A DNA stretch of 64,000 bases from an uncultured Parabacteroides sp. (GCF_905196875.1 NZ_CAJJWO010000002.1:136326-200325); one strand, 5' to 3'; shown: positions 1 through 9,364, counted from the first letter of the stretch. Numbers and translations: made by a program. The notes: generated by a model from the sequence alone, not told the origin.

Positions 1-1161
1 TTTCGAGTCGGGACGTGCCACTAACTCTGCCACATCGGCATTGGCGAATGTCAGGAACTTCACGTTCGACACATCGGCATCCAATAAAAACTGGTAGATA
101 TGGCTGGCCGCTATTAGTTTTTTGTTGATAACTGAACCGATATCCATATTTTCCGCCAGTGGAATATAGTCGATATTTTCGATCTTGGCGACCGTTTTGA
201 ATACACCGAAACGTTTTGCTGCCAGACAGGCGAGTATGTTCGTACTCGAGTTATCTGTCAGGGCGACAAAGGCTTGTGCGTCTTTGATGCCTTCTTGTAT
301 AAGCAATTCGGTGTCGCGTCCGTCACCATTAATGATTAAAACATTGCTGGGAACCACTTCCGCTATGCGGTGACTTTTCTCTTTGTTGGTTTCCAGTATT
401 TTTACACGTATATTATTCGGCAGATACTGACTGGTACGGATAGCGATGCGGCTTCCTCCCATGATAAATATCTTCTTCACTTCCGGATCTTTTTTGCCGG
501 CATGTATCTGCACGTCTTTTATATGCTCTTTCGTGGTAGTAAAAAATACGATATCTCCTGGTAGGACATAGTCGGTACCACGTGGGATGATCGTTTCGTA
601 CTGCCGTTTGATGGCAACGATATGGTAGAGTTTCTGCTCGTTCAGCAATTCGGCCAATTGTTTATTTACCAGCCGTGAGTTTTCGCGAACCTTTACTCCG
701 ATCAGGATCAGGGCCCCCCCGAACAGCTCCCAATACTGGCGTGTCCAGGGACGGCGTACAGCATTCACTATTTCCTTGGCGGCAAGCATTTCCGGGTAGA
801 TCATTGAATGGATACCCAGTTTTTCGAACAGTTCTTTGTTTTTGGGTAAAAGATATTCGTAATTATTGATGCGGGCCAGTGTCTTGCGTGCCCCGAGTTT
901 AGAGGCCAGGATACTGGCTGCTATATTTGTTGTCTCTTCAGGTGTAACGCTGACGAACAAGTCTGTCTTTTTTATTCCGGCTTCTTCCAGGTCACGGATT
1001 GAAGTCGGGTTTCCTACCATCGGGAGGATCTCCATGTTGGAATTAGTGAAATTCAATCGCTCCTCACTCGGGTCCATCAGGATAATATCCTGTTGTTCCT
1101 GCGATAACATCTTCGCGAGATGCGTACCCACTTCGCCTGCCCCGGCAATAATAATTTTCAT
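1..1161 (-). CDS. trkA: Trk potassium uptake regulatory subunit TrkA, C-terminus cut by window edge
   Basis: Cytoplasmic NAD-binding subunit that gates the TrkH/TrkG potassium channel. The reading frame starts with ATG at 1161 and runs open to base 1, giving 387 residues of a family usually near 450. Residues 7-12 hold a GxGxxG nucleotide-binding turn right at the N-terminus, and a second Rossmann-like unit with a GGSRIA turn follows after about residue 230; this duplicated RCK layout is typical of TrkA. It begins 11 bases after the stop of dxs on the same strand, so the two are probably co-transcribed. The channel gene (trkH) would be expected just left of the window, which is inference. Confidence 0.93.
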   Translation of the reverse strand, partial: MKIIIAGAGEVGTHLAKMLSQEQQDIILMDPSEERLNFTNSNMEILPMVGNPTSIRDLEEAGIKKTDLFVSVTPEETTNIAASILASKLGARKTLARINNYEYLLPKNKELFEKLGIHSMIYPEMLAAKEIVNAVRRPWTRQYWELFGGALILIGVKVRENSRLVNKQLAELLNEQKLYHIVAIKRQYETIIPRGTDYVLPGDIVFFTTTKEHIKDVQIHAGKKDPEVKKIFIMGGSRIAIRTSQYLPNNIRVKILETNKEKSHRIAEVVPSNVLIINGDGRDTELLIQEGIKDAQAFVALTDNSSTNILACLAAKRFGVFKTVAKIENIDYIPLAENMDIGSVINKKLIAASHIYQFLLDADVSNVKFLTFANADVAELVARPDSK

Positions 1162-1172
1162 GTTGTTATTAA

Positions 1173-3077
1173 TTAATCGTTCACCATCTTTCTGATCTCT
1201 TCCGCGATACTATCGGCATTCAGGCCGCATAGCTTGTATAATTCGGGAATTGATCCGTGTTCAATGAATGAGTCGGGTATACCGATGCGTTTCACCCGCG
1301 GAGTATATCCGTTATCTGCCATGAATTCAAGTACGGCACTGCCTAAACCGCCTTGCACCACTCCATTTTCTACGGTGATGATGCGTTTGAACTTTTTGCC
1401 TACTTCATGTAATAACTCTTCGTCGATCGGTTTCAGATAAATCATGTCGTAGTGGGCAACCGATATGCCTTCACCCTTCATTTCACTGATGGCTTTTATT
1501 ACTTCGTTTCCGATCGGACCCAAGGTCAGAACAGCTATGTCGTCTCCTTCGTTCAGTTTTTTTCCTTTGCCTATGGGCAGTACCTGCATCTTATTACGCC
1601 AATCCCTCATTTCTCCCTTACCCCGTGGATAACGGATCACGAACGTACCCGGAGCTTCCTTATATCCGGTGTACATCAGGTTTCTCAGATCCAGTTCATT
1701 AAGGGGGGAGGCGATGGCCAGGTTCGGGATCGGGCGGAGATAAGCAAGATCGAACATTCCGTGATGTGTAGCTCCGTCTTCACCTACCAATCCGGCGCGG
1801 TCGAGGCAGATCACCATATGCAGTTTTTGCAGTGCCACATCATGGATCAGATTATCGTATGCACGTTGCATAAACGACGAATATACATTACAGAAAGGAA
1901 TCATTCCTTCTTTGGCCAGTCCGGCGGAGAAGGTCACTGAATGTCCTTCCGCAATCCCGACGTCGAATGCCCGCTTGGGGAATGCTTTCATCATATGGAT
2001 CATCGAACTGCCTGTCGGCATGGCGGGGGTAATTCCCACGATCCGTTCGTCCTGTTCGGCCAGTTCTACCAGCGTATGCCCGAAGACATCTTGATACAGT
2101 TGCGGTTCATCCAGATTATGTATGATGATGCGTTCGCCGGTTTCCTTGTTGAACTTGCCGGGGGCATGCCATTCGGTGGCAGACTCTTCAGCCGGTTTGA
2201 AACCTTTGCCTTTCTTCGTTTTGATATGTAGTAACTTAGGCCCTTGCAGGTCTTTTATATCGTTCAGCAACTTGATCATGTAGTTTACATCATGTCCGTC
2301 TACCGGGCCGAAGTAACGAATGCTGAAACCTTCGAACAGGTTGTGTTGCTGTGTAAGTAATGCCTTCAGGCTGTTGTTGAAGCGGATGATATTCCCCCGG
2401 CGATCGTTGTTTATCAGCTTCATCTTTTTCAGGCCGCGATACACGTCGTAACGCATCTTGTTGTATGCCTGGCTGGTTGTGATATCTACCAGATACTGGC
2501 TCAATCCTCCCACACAGTTGTCGATAGCCATGTCGTTGTCGTTGAGGATGATCAGCAGGTTGTTGGGGTTGGCCGAGGCGTTGTTGAGTCCTTCGAAAGC
2601 AAGTCCTCCCGTCATAGCTCCGTCGCCTATTACGGCGATTACATGACGGTCTTTTTCTTCTTTCAATGCCGAAGCGACCGACATTCCCATAGCTGCCGAG
2701 ATCGAGTTGGAGGCATGGCCCGCAATAAATGCGTCATAGGGGCTTTCTTCCGGGTTGGGGAAGCCGCTGATGCCTTTAAATTTACGAAGTGTATGGAATG
2801 CGTCCCTGCGTCCGGTCAGAATTTTATGTCCGTATGCCTGGTGGCCTACGTCCCAGACAATCCGGTCGTATGGGGTGTTGAATACGTAGTGAAGGGCGAC
2901 GGTTAGTTCCACCGTTCCCAGGCTTGCTCCCAGGTGTCCGGGATTTTCTGAAAGTATATCTATAATGTATTGACGCAACTCTGCACATACTTCCCCCAAC
3001 TTTTCCTGGGGCAACTTGCGTAAATCCTCCGGATAGTTAATGACGTTCAATATATGTTCATCCTTGCTCTCTGCCAT
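1173..3077 (-). CDS. dxs: 1-deoxy-D-xylulose-5-phosphate synthase
   Basis: First enzyme of the MEP isoprenoid pathway: condenses pyruvate and glyceraldehyde 3-phosphate with thiamine diphosphate. The 634 residues match the family length. Visible motifs: PGHLGASLG (46-54), the thiamine-diphosphate motif GDGAMTGG (151-158) followed by the ND pair near 180, and the transketolase central and C-terminal domains. The ATG at 3077 gives the conserved N-terminus. A TACATTTG box (reverse strand, 3102-3095) lies 18 bases upstream and fits a Bacteroidetes -7 element. It heads an operon with trkA. Confidence 0.97.
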   Translation of the reverse strand: MAESKDEHILNVINYPEDLRKLPQEKLGEVCAELRQYIIDILSENPGHLGASLGTVELTVALHYVFNTPYDRIVWDVGHQAYGHKILTGRRDAFHTLRKFKGISGFPNPEESPYDAFIAGHASNSISAAMGMSVASALKEEKDRHVIAVIGDGAMTGGLAFEGLNNASANPNNLLIILNDNDMAIDNCVGGLSQYLVDITTSQAYNKMRYDVYRGLKKMKLINNDRRGNIIRFNNSLKALLTQQHNLFEGFSIRYFGPVDGHDVNYMIKLLNDIKDLQGPKLLHIKTKKGKGFKPAEESATEWHAPGKFNKETGERIIIHNLDEPQLYQDVFGHTLVELAEQDERIVGITPAMPTGSSMIHMMKAFPKRAFDVGIAEGHSVTFSAGLAKEGMIPFCNVYSSFMQRAYDNLIHDVALQKLHMVICLDRAGLVGEDGATHHGMFDLAYLRPIPNLAIASPLNELDLRNLMYTGYKEAPGTFVIRYPRGKGEMRDWRNKMQVLPIGKGKKLNEGDDIAVLTLGPIGNEVIKAISEMKGEGISVAHYDMIYLKPIDEELLHEVGKKFKRIITVENGVVQGGLGSAVLEFMADNGYTPRVKRIGIPDSFIEHGSIPELYKLCGLNADSIAEEIRKMVND

Positions 3078-3230
3078 ATCTGCTAATTTTGTGGCAAATG
3101 TAAAGAATTAACGGCACATAAAATAGTTTTAGCCGCGCATTTCTTTGGCGGAGTAATTCTTTGTCTTAAGAAATAAGCTACTGTTTGTATCTGTTGCCCG
3201 GTTTTAAGTGCAGATGCAAACCTCATCTAT

Positions 3231-3324
3231 TATTCGTCCGACAGCTGTTGTATATTCGTCTGACATTTGTTGTGTATTCGTCCGGCTGTTGTAGGTCACA
3301 TATATAACAGCTGTCGGACGAATA
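3231..3324. repeat. Three tandem 22-bp repeats plus one inverted copy
   Basis: Units starting at 3231, 3253 and 3275 share the core TATTCGTCYGRC...TGTTGT with an exact 22-base period; the second and third diverge slightly. A 19-base inverted copy of the first unit (AACAGCTGTCGGACGAATA) lies at 3306-3324, so the cluster can fold into a long hairpin. It sits between dxs and a small secreted protein gene. Function unknown; only four units are present. Confidence 0.85.
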
Positions 3325-3355
3325 GTGGATGGGGTAAGAAGAACTCGTAGTGGGG

Positions 3356-3679
3356 TTATTCGAAATATCCGTGTTCTTTCACCACATTCCCCTTGTCGTC
3401 GAAATAGACTTTCAGCCCTTTCTGTTCGCGGGTCATCAATACCACTTTGTATTTTACAAATGTACTGTTGTTTGAAACATAAACAGACTTTATCAGGCAG
3501 TCCTGATATGCTTTGTTCACTCCCTCCTGTAAGATTTGGGGGATTTCTGCGATGTCGATTTCATAAAACTTATCTGTATTCTCTGTTTGTGCATCGTTAC
3601 CTGGTGTGTTTTGAGCCTGGATCTCTGATGTACATGCGGCGCTTATGGCAATCATTGCCATTAAAATAATCTTTTTCAT
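3356..3679 (-). CDS. Small exported PepSY-like protein
   Basis: A 107-residue protein with an N-terminal signal sequence (MKKIILMAMIAISAACTS) whose cysteine at 16 could be a lipoprotein site. The mature part, with a short lysine- and valine-rich strand pattern and a 'VYFDDKGNVVKE' ending, resembles the PepSY-like (BLIP-like) periplasmic proteins common in Bacteroidales; the family assignment is by resemblance only. It stands alone between the 22-bp repeat cluster and the metal transporter genes. The role is unknown. Confidence 0.75.
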   Translation of the reverse strand: MKKIILMAMIAISAACTSEIQAQNTPGNDAQTENTDKFYEIDIAEIPQILQEGVNKAYQDCLIKSVYVSNNSTFVKYKVVLMTREQKGLKVYFDDKGNVVKEHGYFE

Positions 3680-4034
3680 ACTTTCTTTTTTACCTTAAAA
3701 ACCTAAAACCTAAATTTACCTATTGCCCTGTATTTATCAATATTCGTGCCAAAAAACGATCGGTGAAGCCCAACATTGGGTAACTTGCTGTAAACAGGCT
3801 GTTTGTTTCTTTATTTATGCCTTGGGGGTTAAATACGAAAAATGACTCCGGGGATCGGGAATGGGGAATTTTTCCATGCTCCGTTGTGTAATTCTACAAA
3901 AGGTATTCATAAACTATCCTTCTTCTCTGATTGTTTATCTTTTTACACTCCGGTAGCCGTGTTAAAAAAAATGCTACCTTTGTGAACTTGAAATTAATGA
4001 ACGATCCCGATATATAATTACAGTGATAATCAGC
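3680..4034. other. Intergenic region upstream of the metal-binding lipoprotein
   Basis: About 350 bases with no convincing gene. A TACCTTTG sequence at 3975-3982 fits a -7 box for the gene starting at 4035, but no good -33 TTG is placed before it. Nothing else recognisable was seen. Confidence 0.5.
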
Positions 4035-4958
4035 ATGAAACAAACGAGTATAATAATCACTTTTCTCTCTATACTTCTATTGACAGCCTGTGTAAACAAG
4101 CAGACGGAAGGAAACATAGTAACTGTAACGATCGAACCCCAACGTTATTTTGCGGAGAAGATTGCGGGGGATAAATTCAAGATAAACTGTGTGGTTCCCG
4201 CCGGGCAAAGTCCTGAAACATACGATCCTACCCCTCAACAAATGATACAGGTAGGGAAAAGTATCGCTTACCTGCGTATCGGGCCTATCGGTTTCGAACA
4301 GGCATGGATGGATAAGATACGTGAGAATAATCCTAAACTGGAAATATTCGATACTTCCGAAGGAATGAAGTTGCTGACCGATACGGAAGAAGACAGCCAT
4401 GTGCACGATCATGCCGGTCACGATCACGATGCCCATGCCGGAGGGGCCGCTCATCACCATCATCATGGAGGAGTGGATCCGCATATCTGGAGTTCCGTCA
4501 CCGGTGCTAAAGTCGTAGCCTGGAACACGCTGAATGCTTTTATCGCATTAGATCCCGATAACACGGAATACTTCTGGAAGAATTATAATGAATTAGTGGA
4601 TCAAATAGACAAAACGGAAACGGAGATCAATCAACTGCTCGATCCGCTGACCGACCGTACTTTTATCATCTATCACCCGGCTTTGACCTATTTTGCCAAC
4701 GAATTCAACCTGACACAGCTGTGTATAGAAATGGATGGCAAAGAACCTTCGCCGGCCCAACTGAAGATGTTGGTAGAAAATGCCCGGGAGAATAACGCCC
4801 GTGTTGTCTTTATCCAACAGGAATTCGATCAAAAAAATGCAGAACTGATAGCCAAGGAGACCGGATGTAAACTGACCGTGATTAATCCGTTGGCTTATGA
4901 CTGGTCGAAAGAAATGATTCATATTGCAAAAGCATTGGCAGATGGACAAACTCATTGA
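4035..4958 (+). CDS. Zinc/manganese ABC transporter substrate-binding lipoprotein (ZnuA-like)
   Basis: Cluster A-I metal-binding protein anchored to a membrane, which hands Zn or Mn to an ABC permease. A GTG twelve bases upstream (4023) also opens the frame, but ATG 4035 gives a clean lipoprotein signal with lipobox LTAC (16-19). A histidine/aspartate-rich loop spans about residues 122-145 and is followed by DPHIW (148-152), both typical of zinc-specific members. The 307 residues are normal. The last 17 bases overlap the ATPase gene, implying coupled translation. Metal specificity is inferred from the loop. No permease gene follows the ATPase. Confidence 0.93.
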   Translation: MKQTSIIITFLSILLLTACVNKQTEGNIVTVTIEPQRYFAEKIAGDKFKINCVVPAGQSPETYDPTPQQMIQVGKSIAYLRIGPIGFEQAWMDKIRENNPKLEIFDTSEGMKLLTDTEEDSHVHDHAGHDHDAHAGGAAHHHHHGGVDPHIWSSVTGAKVVAWNTLNAFIALDPDNTEYFWKNYNELVDQIDKTETEINQLLDPLTDRTFIIYHPALTYFANEFNLTQLCIEMDGKEPSPAQLKMLVENARENNARVVFIQQEFDQKNAELIAKETGCKLTVINPLAYDWSKEMIHIAKALADGQTH

Positions 4959-5700
4959 AATAGATAAAATAACAGCAGCCTACGGGAATAAGGTTGTACT
5001 GAAAGATGTCTCCCTGACGGTATGGAAAGACGATTTCCTCGGAATTATCGGGCCTAACGGCGGCGGAAAGACTACTTTATTGAAGGTGATACTCGGATTG
5101 CTTCAGCCGGTATCGGGCTCTATCCGTTTTTATCAGGATGGTGTGCCTGTATCTTCTCTCCGCATCGGTTATCTTCCCCAGTTGAATAATATTGACCGGA
5201 AGTTTCCAATCTCGGTATGGGAGGTGATTGCATCGGGACTGGCAGCCGAAAAGCCTCGTTTCCGTTCGTATACGGAAGTGCAGAAGCAACGCATCCATGA
5301 AGTGATCCGGCAGATGGGACTCGAAGAACTTCATACACGTTCGATCGGTGAGTTGTCGGGCGGACAGCTGCAACGTGTCCTGTTGGGACGTTCGATCGTG
5401 TCGCGTCCGCAGTTGTTGATCCTGGACGAGCCGAACTCGTATGTCGACAAGCGGTTCGAGTCGCGCTTCTACAAGCTGCTGGAGGAGATCAATAAGGAGA
5501 GTGCGATCATTCTTGTTTCGCACGATATCGGTACCGTTCTGGCAATGGTAAAGAATATAGCCTGCGTAAACGAAACATCGCATTATCATTCCGGCGTGGA
5601 TGTCACTGAAGAGTGGCTGGGCGAGAAATATGCCTGTCCGATCGAATTGATCGGACACGGTAACCTGCCGCACCGGGTATTGAAAACACACGAACATTAA
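4942..5700 (+). CDS. Metal ABC transporter ATP-binding protein (ZnuC/MntB-like)
   Basis: ATPase subunit driving metal import. ATG 4942 (MDKLIEIDK) is chosen over an earlier in-frame start at 4924 because it gives the usual short N-terminus. Walker A GPNGGGKT (37-44), signature LSGGQ (138-142), Walker B LLILDEP (158-164) and the switch histidine in VSHD (194) are intact, so it should be active. It overlaps the substrate-binding gene by 17 bases. The membrane permease expected third in such operons is missing: the next gene encodes a 68-residue membrane protein and then an epimerase. Confidence 0.93.
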   Translation: MDKLIEIDKITAAYGNKVVLKDVSLTVWKDDFLGIIGPNGGGKTTLLKVILGLLQPVSGSIRFYQDGVPVSSLRIGYLPQLNNIDRKFPISVWEVIASGLAAEKPRFRSYTEVQKQRIHEVIRQMGLEELHTRSIGELSGGQLQRVLLGRSIVSRPQLLILDEPNSYVDKRFESRFYKLLEEINKESAIILVSHDIGTVLAMVKNIACVNETSHYHSGVDVTEEWLGEKYACPIELIGHGNLPHRVLKTHEH

Positions 5701-5712
5701 TTCTCTTTTTCC

Positions 5713-5919
5713 ATGTCACACCCACTTTGTTTAATCTCATTGCCGGAAATCGGCGTTATCGTTGGCATTGCAGTAATTCTGTTCGGTTGTAAGGCTGTTT
5801 CACAGAACCCTTTTATCAGCCGGGGACAGAAGATTGTCTGGATATTGATTATTGTCGTACTCAACTGGATCGGCTTGTTGTGGTACTATTATACTTATTA
5901 TATGAAGAATAAAGACTGA
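5713..5919 (+). CDS. Small membrane protein with PLDc_N-like domain
   Basis: A 68-residue protein with two predicted membrane helices (about 11-28 and 39-60) and the WILIIVVLNWIGLLWYYYTYY pattern, split here as WILII then WIGLLWYYYTYY, which resembles the phospholipase D N-terminal (PLDc_N) domain found in many short Bacteroidetes proteins. It follows the ATPase gene by 12 bases and precedes the epimerase by 3, so all are probably on one transcript. No enzymatic residues are present. It is far too short to replace the missing permease. Confidence 0.75.
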   Translation: MSHPLCLISLPEIGVIVGIAVILFGCKAVSQNPFISRGQKIVWILIIVVLNWIGLLWYYYTYYMKNKD

Positions 5920-5922
5920 TAT

Positions 5923-6930
5923 ATGAAGATATTGATTACAGGAGCAAGCGGTTTCATCGGCGGTTTTCTGGTGAAGGAAGCGTTGCGCAGAGGATATGAA
6001 ACCTGGGCTGGTGTGCGTGCTACAAGCAGCCGCGAAAACCTGCAGGATGAACGGATCCGTTTTATCGACCTGAAATATAATGATCAGGAGGCGTTGACAG
6101 CCCAACTGACGGACTTTGTCCGTGAATATGGAGCCTGGGATTATGTGATCCATAATGCCGGCCTGACAAAGACGTTGGATAAAAAGAACTTTTTCCGGAT
6201 CAACGCTGAAAATACGCATCACTTTATAGAGGCATTGGCGGCAGCCGGGTGTAAGCCGAAAAAGTTTCTCTTGATGAGTAGCCTGAGTAGCTACGGGCAG
6301 GGAGATGAAAAGACTTTCCGGCCGATCCGTCTGGATGATCCGCAACAACCGGATACGGCATACGGGAAAAGTAAGCTGGCGGCGGAGAACTTTGTGCGCA
6401 GCCAGTCTCATTTTCCATACGTGATCCTGCGTCCGACCGGTGTGTATGGCCCAGGGGAGAAAGATTATTTCATGGAGATCAAAAGCGTAAAGTCGGGACT
6501 GGATTTTGCTGTAGGTTTCATTCCCCAACGTATCACCTTTATTTATGTAAAAGACCTGGCTACCGTTGCTTTCCTTGCTCTGGAAAATGAAGCGATCCGC
6601 AACCGTCATTATTTCGTGGCTGACGGGGATGTGCATACCGACGAGTCGTTTGCCCGGATGATACAGGATATATTAGGAAAGAAACGGGTGCTGCATGCCC
6701 GTATTCCGTTAGGATTAGTCAATATTGCCTGCCATTGTTCCGAATGGATCGGCAAGTTACTGAACAAAAGCATGACACTGAACACCGATAAATACATCAT
6801 CCTGAAACAACGTAACTGGATTTGTGATGTTACGCCGCTTCAGGATGAACTGAACTTTACTCCCGAATATCCCTTACGTAAGGGGCTGGAAGAAAGTATT
6901 GAATGGTACCGGAAGGAAGGGTGGCTGTAA
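5923..6930 (+). CDS. NAD(P)-dependent sugar epimerase/dehydratase family protein
   Basis: Extended short-chain dehydrogenase of 335 residues. The N-terminal Rossmann motif GASGFIG (7-13) binds NAD(P), and the catalytic pair is Y147/K151 in YGKSK with a preceding serine near 119-123. Substrate unknown; similar Bacteroidales genes are annotated as NAD-dependent epimerase/dehydratase or 3-beta-hydroxysteroid dehydrogenase-like. Starts 3 bases after the small membrane protein and ends one base from a convergent DUF2807 gene. Confidence 0.9.
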   Translation: MKILITGASGFIGGFLVKEALRRGYETWAGVRATSSRENLQDERIRFIDLKYNDQEALTAQLTDFVREYGAWDYVIHNAGLTKTLDKKNFFRINAENTHHFIEALAAAGCKPKKFLLMSSLSSYGQGDEKTFRPIRLDDPQQPDTAYGKSKLAAENFVRSQSHFPYVILRPTGVYGPGEKDYFMEIKSVKSGLDFAVGFIPQRITFIYVKDLATVAFLALENEAIRNRHYFVADGDVHTDESFARMIQDILGKKRVLHARIPLGLVNIACHCSEWIGKLLNKSMTLNTDKYIILKQRNWICDVTPLQDELNFTPEYPLRKGLEESIEWYRKEGWL

Positions 6931-6931
6931 A

Positions 6932-7735
6932 TCAGTCTACCTTCTTGACAGAACCTAATCCTGCCTTATCCATTTTGATGGAAGGATTTCCTTTATATTT
7001 CACCGTTCCCATCCCGGCTATCTGGGCATTGATCTGGTCTTTTGCATACGTTTCAATCGTTCCTTTTCCTGCTATCTCGCACGATAAGGTCGAGAGTTCA
7101 TAATCCAGCGCACGCACATTACCGTTTCCTGCTATTTTAAAGTCTGCTTTTTCGCCTGAGCCTTTCAGGTTGAATCTGCCTTGTCCGGCTATCTCCCCTT
7201 TAAGTTCCCTGGCATACAGGGCATCGGCATTTACGGTGCTTTTACCGGCTGTGCTTATTTCCATTCGATCGACAGTCACTGTATCTCTTAACTCCAGTAT
7301 CGTGTTGCCTGCCATGCTGAATTTCACATTCTCGTTTGACGCGAATTTGCCGTTCAGATTAAATACTTCGATTCCGGCCATATCCGCTTTTTTCAATGAA
7401 GAAGAGTTAGTGGTAATGGTAAACTCTGTCGAACGGAATCTGATCGACTTTTGGCTACGGTCTTTGGGACGGATAACCAGTTTATTGTCTTTTGTTCCGA
7501 ACTCAAACAAGTCGTAAATATTTTGATCAACCGTTACTGTCAGAGCGGGAGCAGACTCCTGCTGTGAATAATTAAATATGATTGAAGTGCCTTGTACTTC
7601 AATCGCATCGTAATCGGTGATATCGATTGTCTGGGTAATTACGTTTCCGTTGCCTCTGACAGACGGCATAAAGATACATCCCGAAGTGAATAACAGGATG
7701 ACAGACAGTACAGATAAATAGAGTGTTGTTTTCAT
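6932..7735 (-). CDS. DUF2807 (head GIN domain) lipoprotein
   Basis: A 267-residue protein with a lipobox ending at C20 (FTSGC) and the DUF2807 pattern: 'GNGNVITQTIDITDYDAIEV' at the start of the mature region, then repeating short strands of the form 'AGxGxxxxxxxxA' that should build a right-handed beta-helix. It lacks catalytic features. Family members are cell-surface or periplasmic and of unknown role. Its start is 9 bases downstream of the stop of another DUF2807 gene, so both lie in one operon transcribed away from the ECF sigma gene. Confidence 0.9.
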   Translation of the reverse strand: MKTTLYLSVLSVILLFTSGCIFMPSVRGNGNVITQTIDITDYDAIEVQGTSIIFNYSQQESAPALTVTVDQNIYDLFEFGTKDNKLVIRPKDRSQKSIRFRSTEFTITTNSSSLKKADMAGIEVFNLNGKFASNENVKFSMAGNTILELRDTVTVDRMEISTAGKSTVNADALYARELKGEIAGQGRFNLKGSGEKADFKIAGNGNVRALDYELSTLSCEIAGKGTIETYAKDQINAQIAGMGTVKYKGNPSIKMDKAGLGSVKKVD

Positions 7736-7744
7736 ATCGTTATA

Positions 7745-8530
7745 TTATTTGACTTCTTCTACGCTGCCTTTTCCAATCACTTTCTGTTGGACGGCAGTCG
7801 GGCCTTTGTAACGGATATTTCCTTTACCGACAATATTTGCTTTCAGATTGTTGGTAGGGTGAACTTCCATGGTTCCGTTACCGGTCATTTTACAGCTCAG
7901 TTCGGGAACATCTACGCCGAAGGCCATGATCTCGCCGCTGCTAGTGATGCTGTATTCGCCTTCTTTGGCTGTTCCTTTTTTCAGATTGATAGTACCGGAG
8001 CCGTTGATGCTGCATTCCAGCTTGTCGGCTTGCAGGTTGTTGACTATCATATTGGCGCTTCCGGATACATTCAGTTCGAGTTTCCCCATTTTAACCAGTT
8101 CCTTCAACTGAACCAGGCAGTTCGAGTTTGCCTTGATTTTCAGTTCATCACCTGTAAGTGCGCTGTTGATCATAAAGTTTGCATTTCCAGCCGCTTTTAC
8201 TTCTTTCAGCCATTTCGAGTTGGTTTTAATAATAAATTTGGTATAATGGTCTACTTTAGCCCCTTTGAAACCAACGGAGAGTTCCCGGTCTTTTATATCT
8301 ATGTTTACAAATTCATGCAGGTTCTCGTCGACTGTTACCTCGATGTAAGGCTCTGCATTCGATTGTTCGTAGTTGAAGTCGATAACGCCATCAATTTTGA
8401 TCGCATTGTAATCGTCGATCTTTATTTTCTTAGTGGTAAGAGTACCATTCCCTTTTACATGATCGGCTGCCTGGACTGTAAATAACAGCCCCAATAACAT
8501 GATGATAGATAATAACCCTTTTGTTCTCAT
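7745..8530 (-). CDS. DUF2807 exported protein
   Basis: A 261-residue protein with a cleavable signal (MRTKGLLSIIMLLGLLFTVQA) and the same 'KGNGTLTTKKIKIDDYNAIKIDG' layout as its neighbour, followed by beta-helix-like repeats. Unlike 6932-7735 it has no lipobox. A CAAAAATA on the plus strand (8591-8598) is a -7 box on this strand, about 60 bases before the ATG and close to the divergent sigma-factor promoter. Function unknown. Confidence 0.9.
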   Translation of the reverse strand: MRTKGLLSIIMLLGLLFTVQAADHVKGNGTLTTKKIKIDDYNAIKIDGVIDFNYEQSNAEPYIEVTVDENLHEFVNIDIKDRELSVGFKGAKVDHYTKFIIKTNSKWLKEVKAAGNANFMINSALTGDELKIKANSNCLVQLKELVKMGKLELNVSGSANMIVNNLQADKLECSINGSGTINLKKGTAKEGEYSITSSGEIMAFGVDVPELSCKMTGNGTMEVHPTNNLKANIVGKGNIRYKGPTAVQQKVIGKGSVEEVK

Positions 8531-8654
8531 AATTTAATTGTTTAGTATTGCCTTTCCTTAATATAGACGCGACCTGAATGAGGTCGGTTACAAAAATAGG
8601 GGTAATTTAATTTATAATTCCTACATTTGCTATATTTTTATTGAGAATAAAGTT

Positions 8655-9221
8655 ATGGAACAGCGTTTATTTGGCTCTGGTAAAGATGATTATTCGAAGG
8701 TATATGCCATATACTTCCCGAAATTGGTACGCTTTTCCGAAACTTATCTGCTTTCGAAAGAGGATGCGGAGAATCTTGTGCAGGATATATTTCTTTATTT
8801 GTGGGAAAACAAGGAGCAGATTCCTTTCCTGGGAAACATGAATGCTTACCTTTTTACTATGGTGAAAAATCGTTGTATTGACTTCCTGCGTAAACAAACC
8901 CGGACAGGAAATAAAAAGCAGCCCTTGTCGGAGTTGGAAGAAAAGGAACTGCAATTTAAGTTATATTCTTTACAGAAGTTTGACGAGAATAACCTTTCTG
9001 TAGCGGATATAGATACATTGATCGTACAGGCGGTCGATTCATTGCCCGCCCGCTGTAAAGAAATATTTTTACTCAGCCGGATGGAAGGTTTACGGCATAA
9101 AGAAATAGCCGAACGTCTGAATATCTCCGTCAATACAATAGAAAGCCAGATAGCTATTGCTTTGAAAAAACTGAAGGTTGCCTTGAAAGATTATGTACCT
9201 CTGTTTATTTTTATTATTTAA
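8655..9221 (+). CDS. ECF-type RNA polymerase sigma factor
   Basis: A 188-residue sigma-70 family factor. Region 2 is seen at about residues 15-75 (with 'EDAENLVQDIFLYLWENKEQ', the DxxQexF-like helix) and region 4 at about 125-180 ('LPARCKEIFLLSRMEGLRHKE' then the helix-turn-helix ending in IAIALKKLK). It is followed by a FecR gene and a SusC with an STN domain, the classic trans-envelope switch: glycan binding at SusC signals through FecR to free the sigma factor. A TACATTTG -7 box (8622-8629) lies 25 bases upstream of the ATG. Confidence 0.95.
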   Translation: MEQRLFGSGKDDYSKVYAIYFPKLVRFSETYLLSKEDAENLVQDIFLYLWENKEQIPFLGNMNAYLFTMVKNRCIDFLRKQTRTGNKKQPLSELEEKELQFKLYSLQKFDENNLSVADIDTLIVQAVDSLPARCKEIFLLSRMEGLRHKEIAERLNISVNTIESQIAIALKKLKVALKDYVPLFIFII

Positions 9222-9364
9222 TATTCTCCTAAGATAATCAACCCTCTTAAGTCTTTCGCAGAAATAAGTGAAAGCTGCCCGAATGTTAAAATCGTATTTT
9301 TAACGATTTCTTTTTGGCGGCATTCTTATCTTTTGCGTCATATGAGTAAAGAACATATAATTTT

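Noticed and set aside
3231..3324. Possible CRISPR-like array
   Set aside because: Units abut with no spacers and only three are tandem; no cas genes are near.
4401..4481. Histidine-rich stretch considered as a metal-sensing RNA or repeat
   Set aside because: It is the coding sequence for the standard metal-binding loop of the ZnuA-like protein.
5800..6636. A 278-residue minus-strand frame over the epimerase gene
   Set aside because: The plus-strand gene has intact Rossmann and YxxxK motifs; the opposite frame is a shadow.
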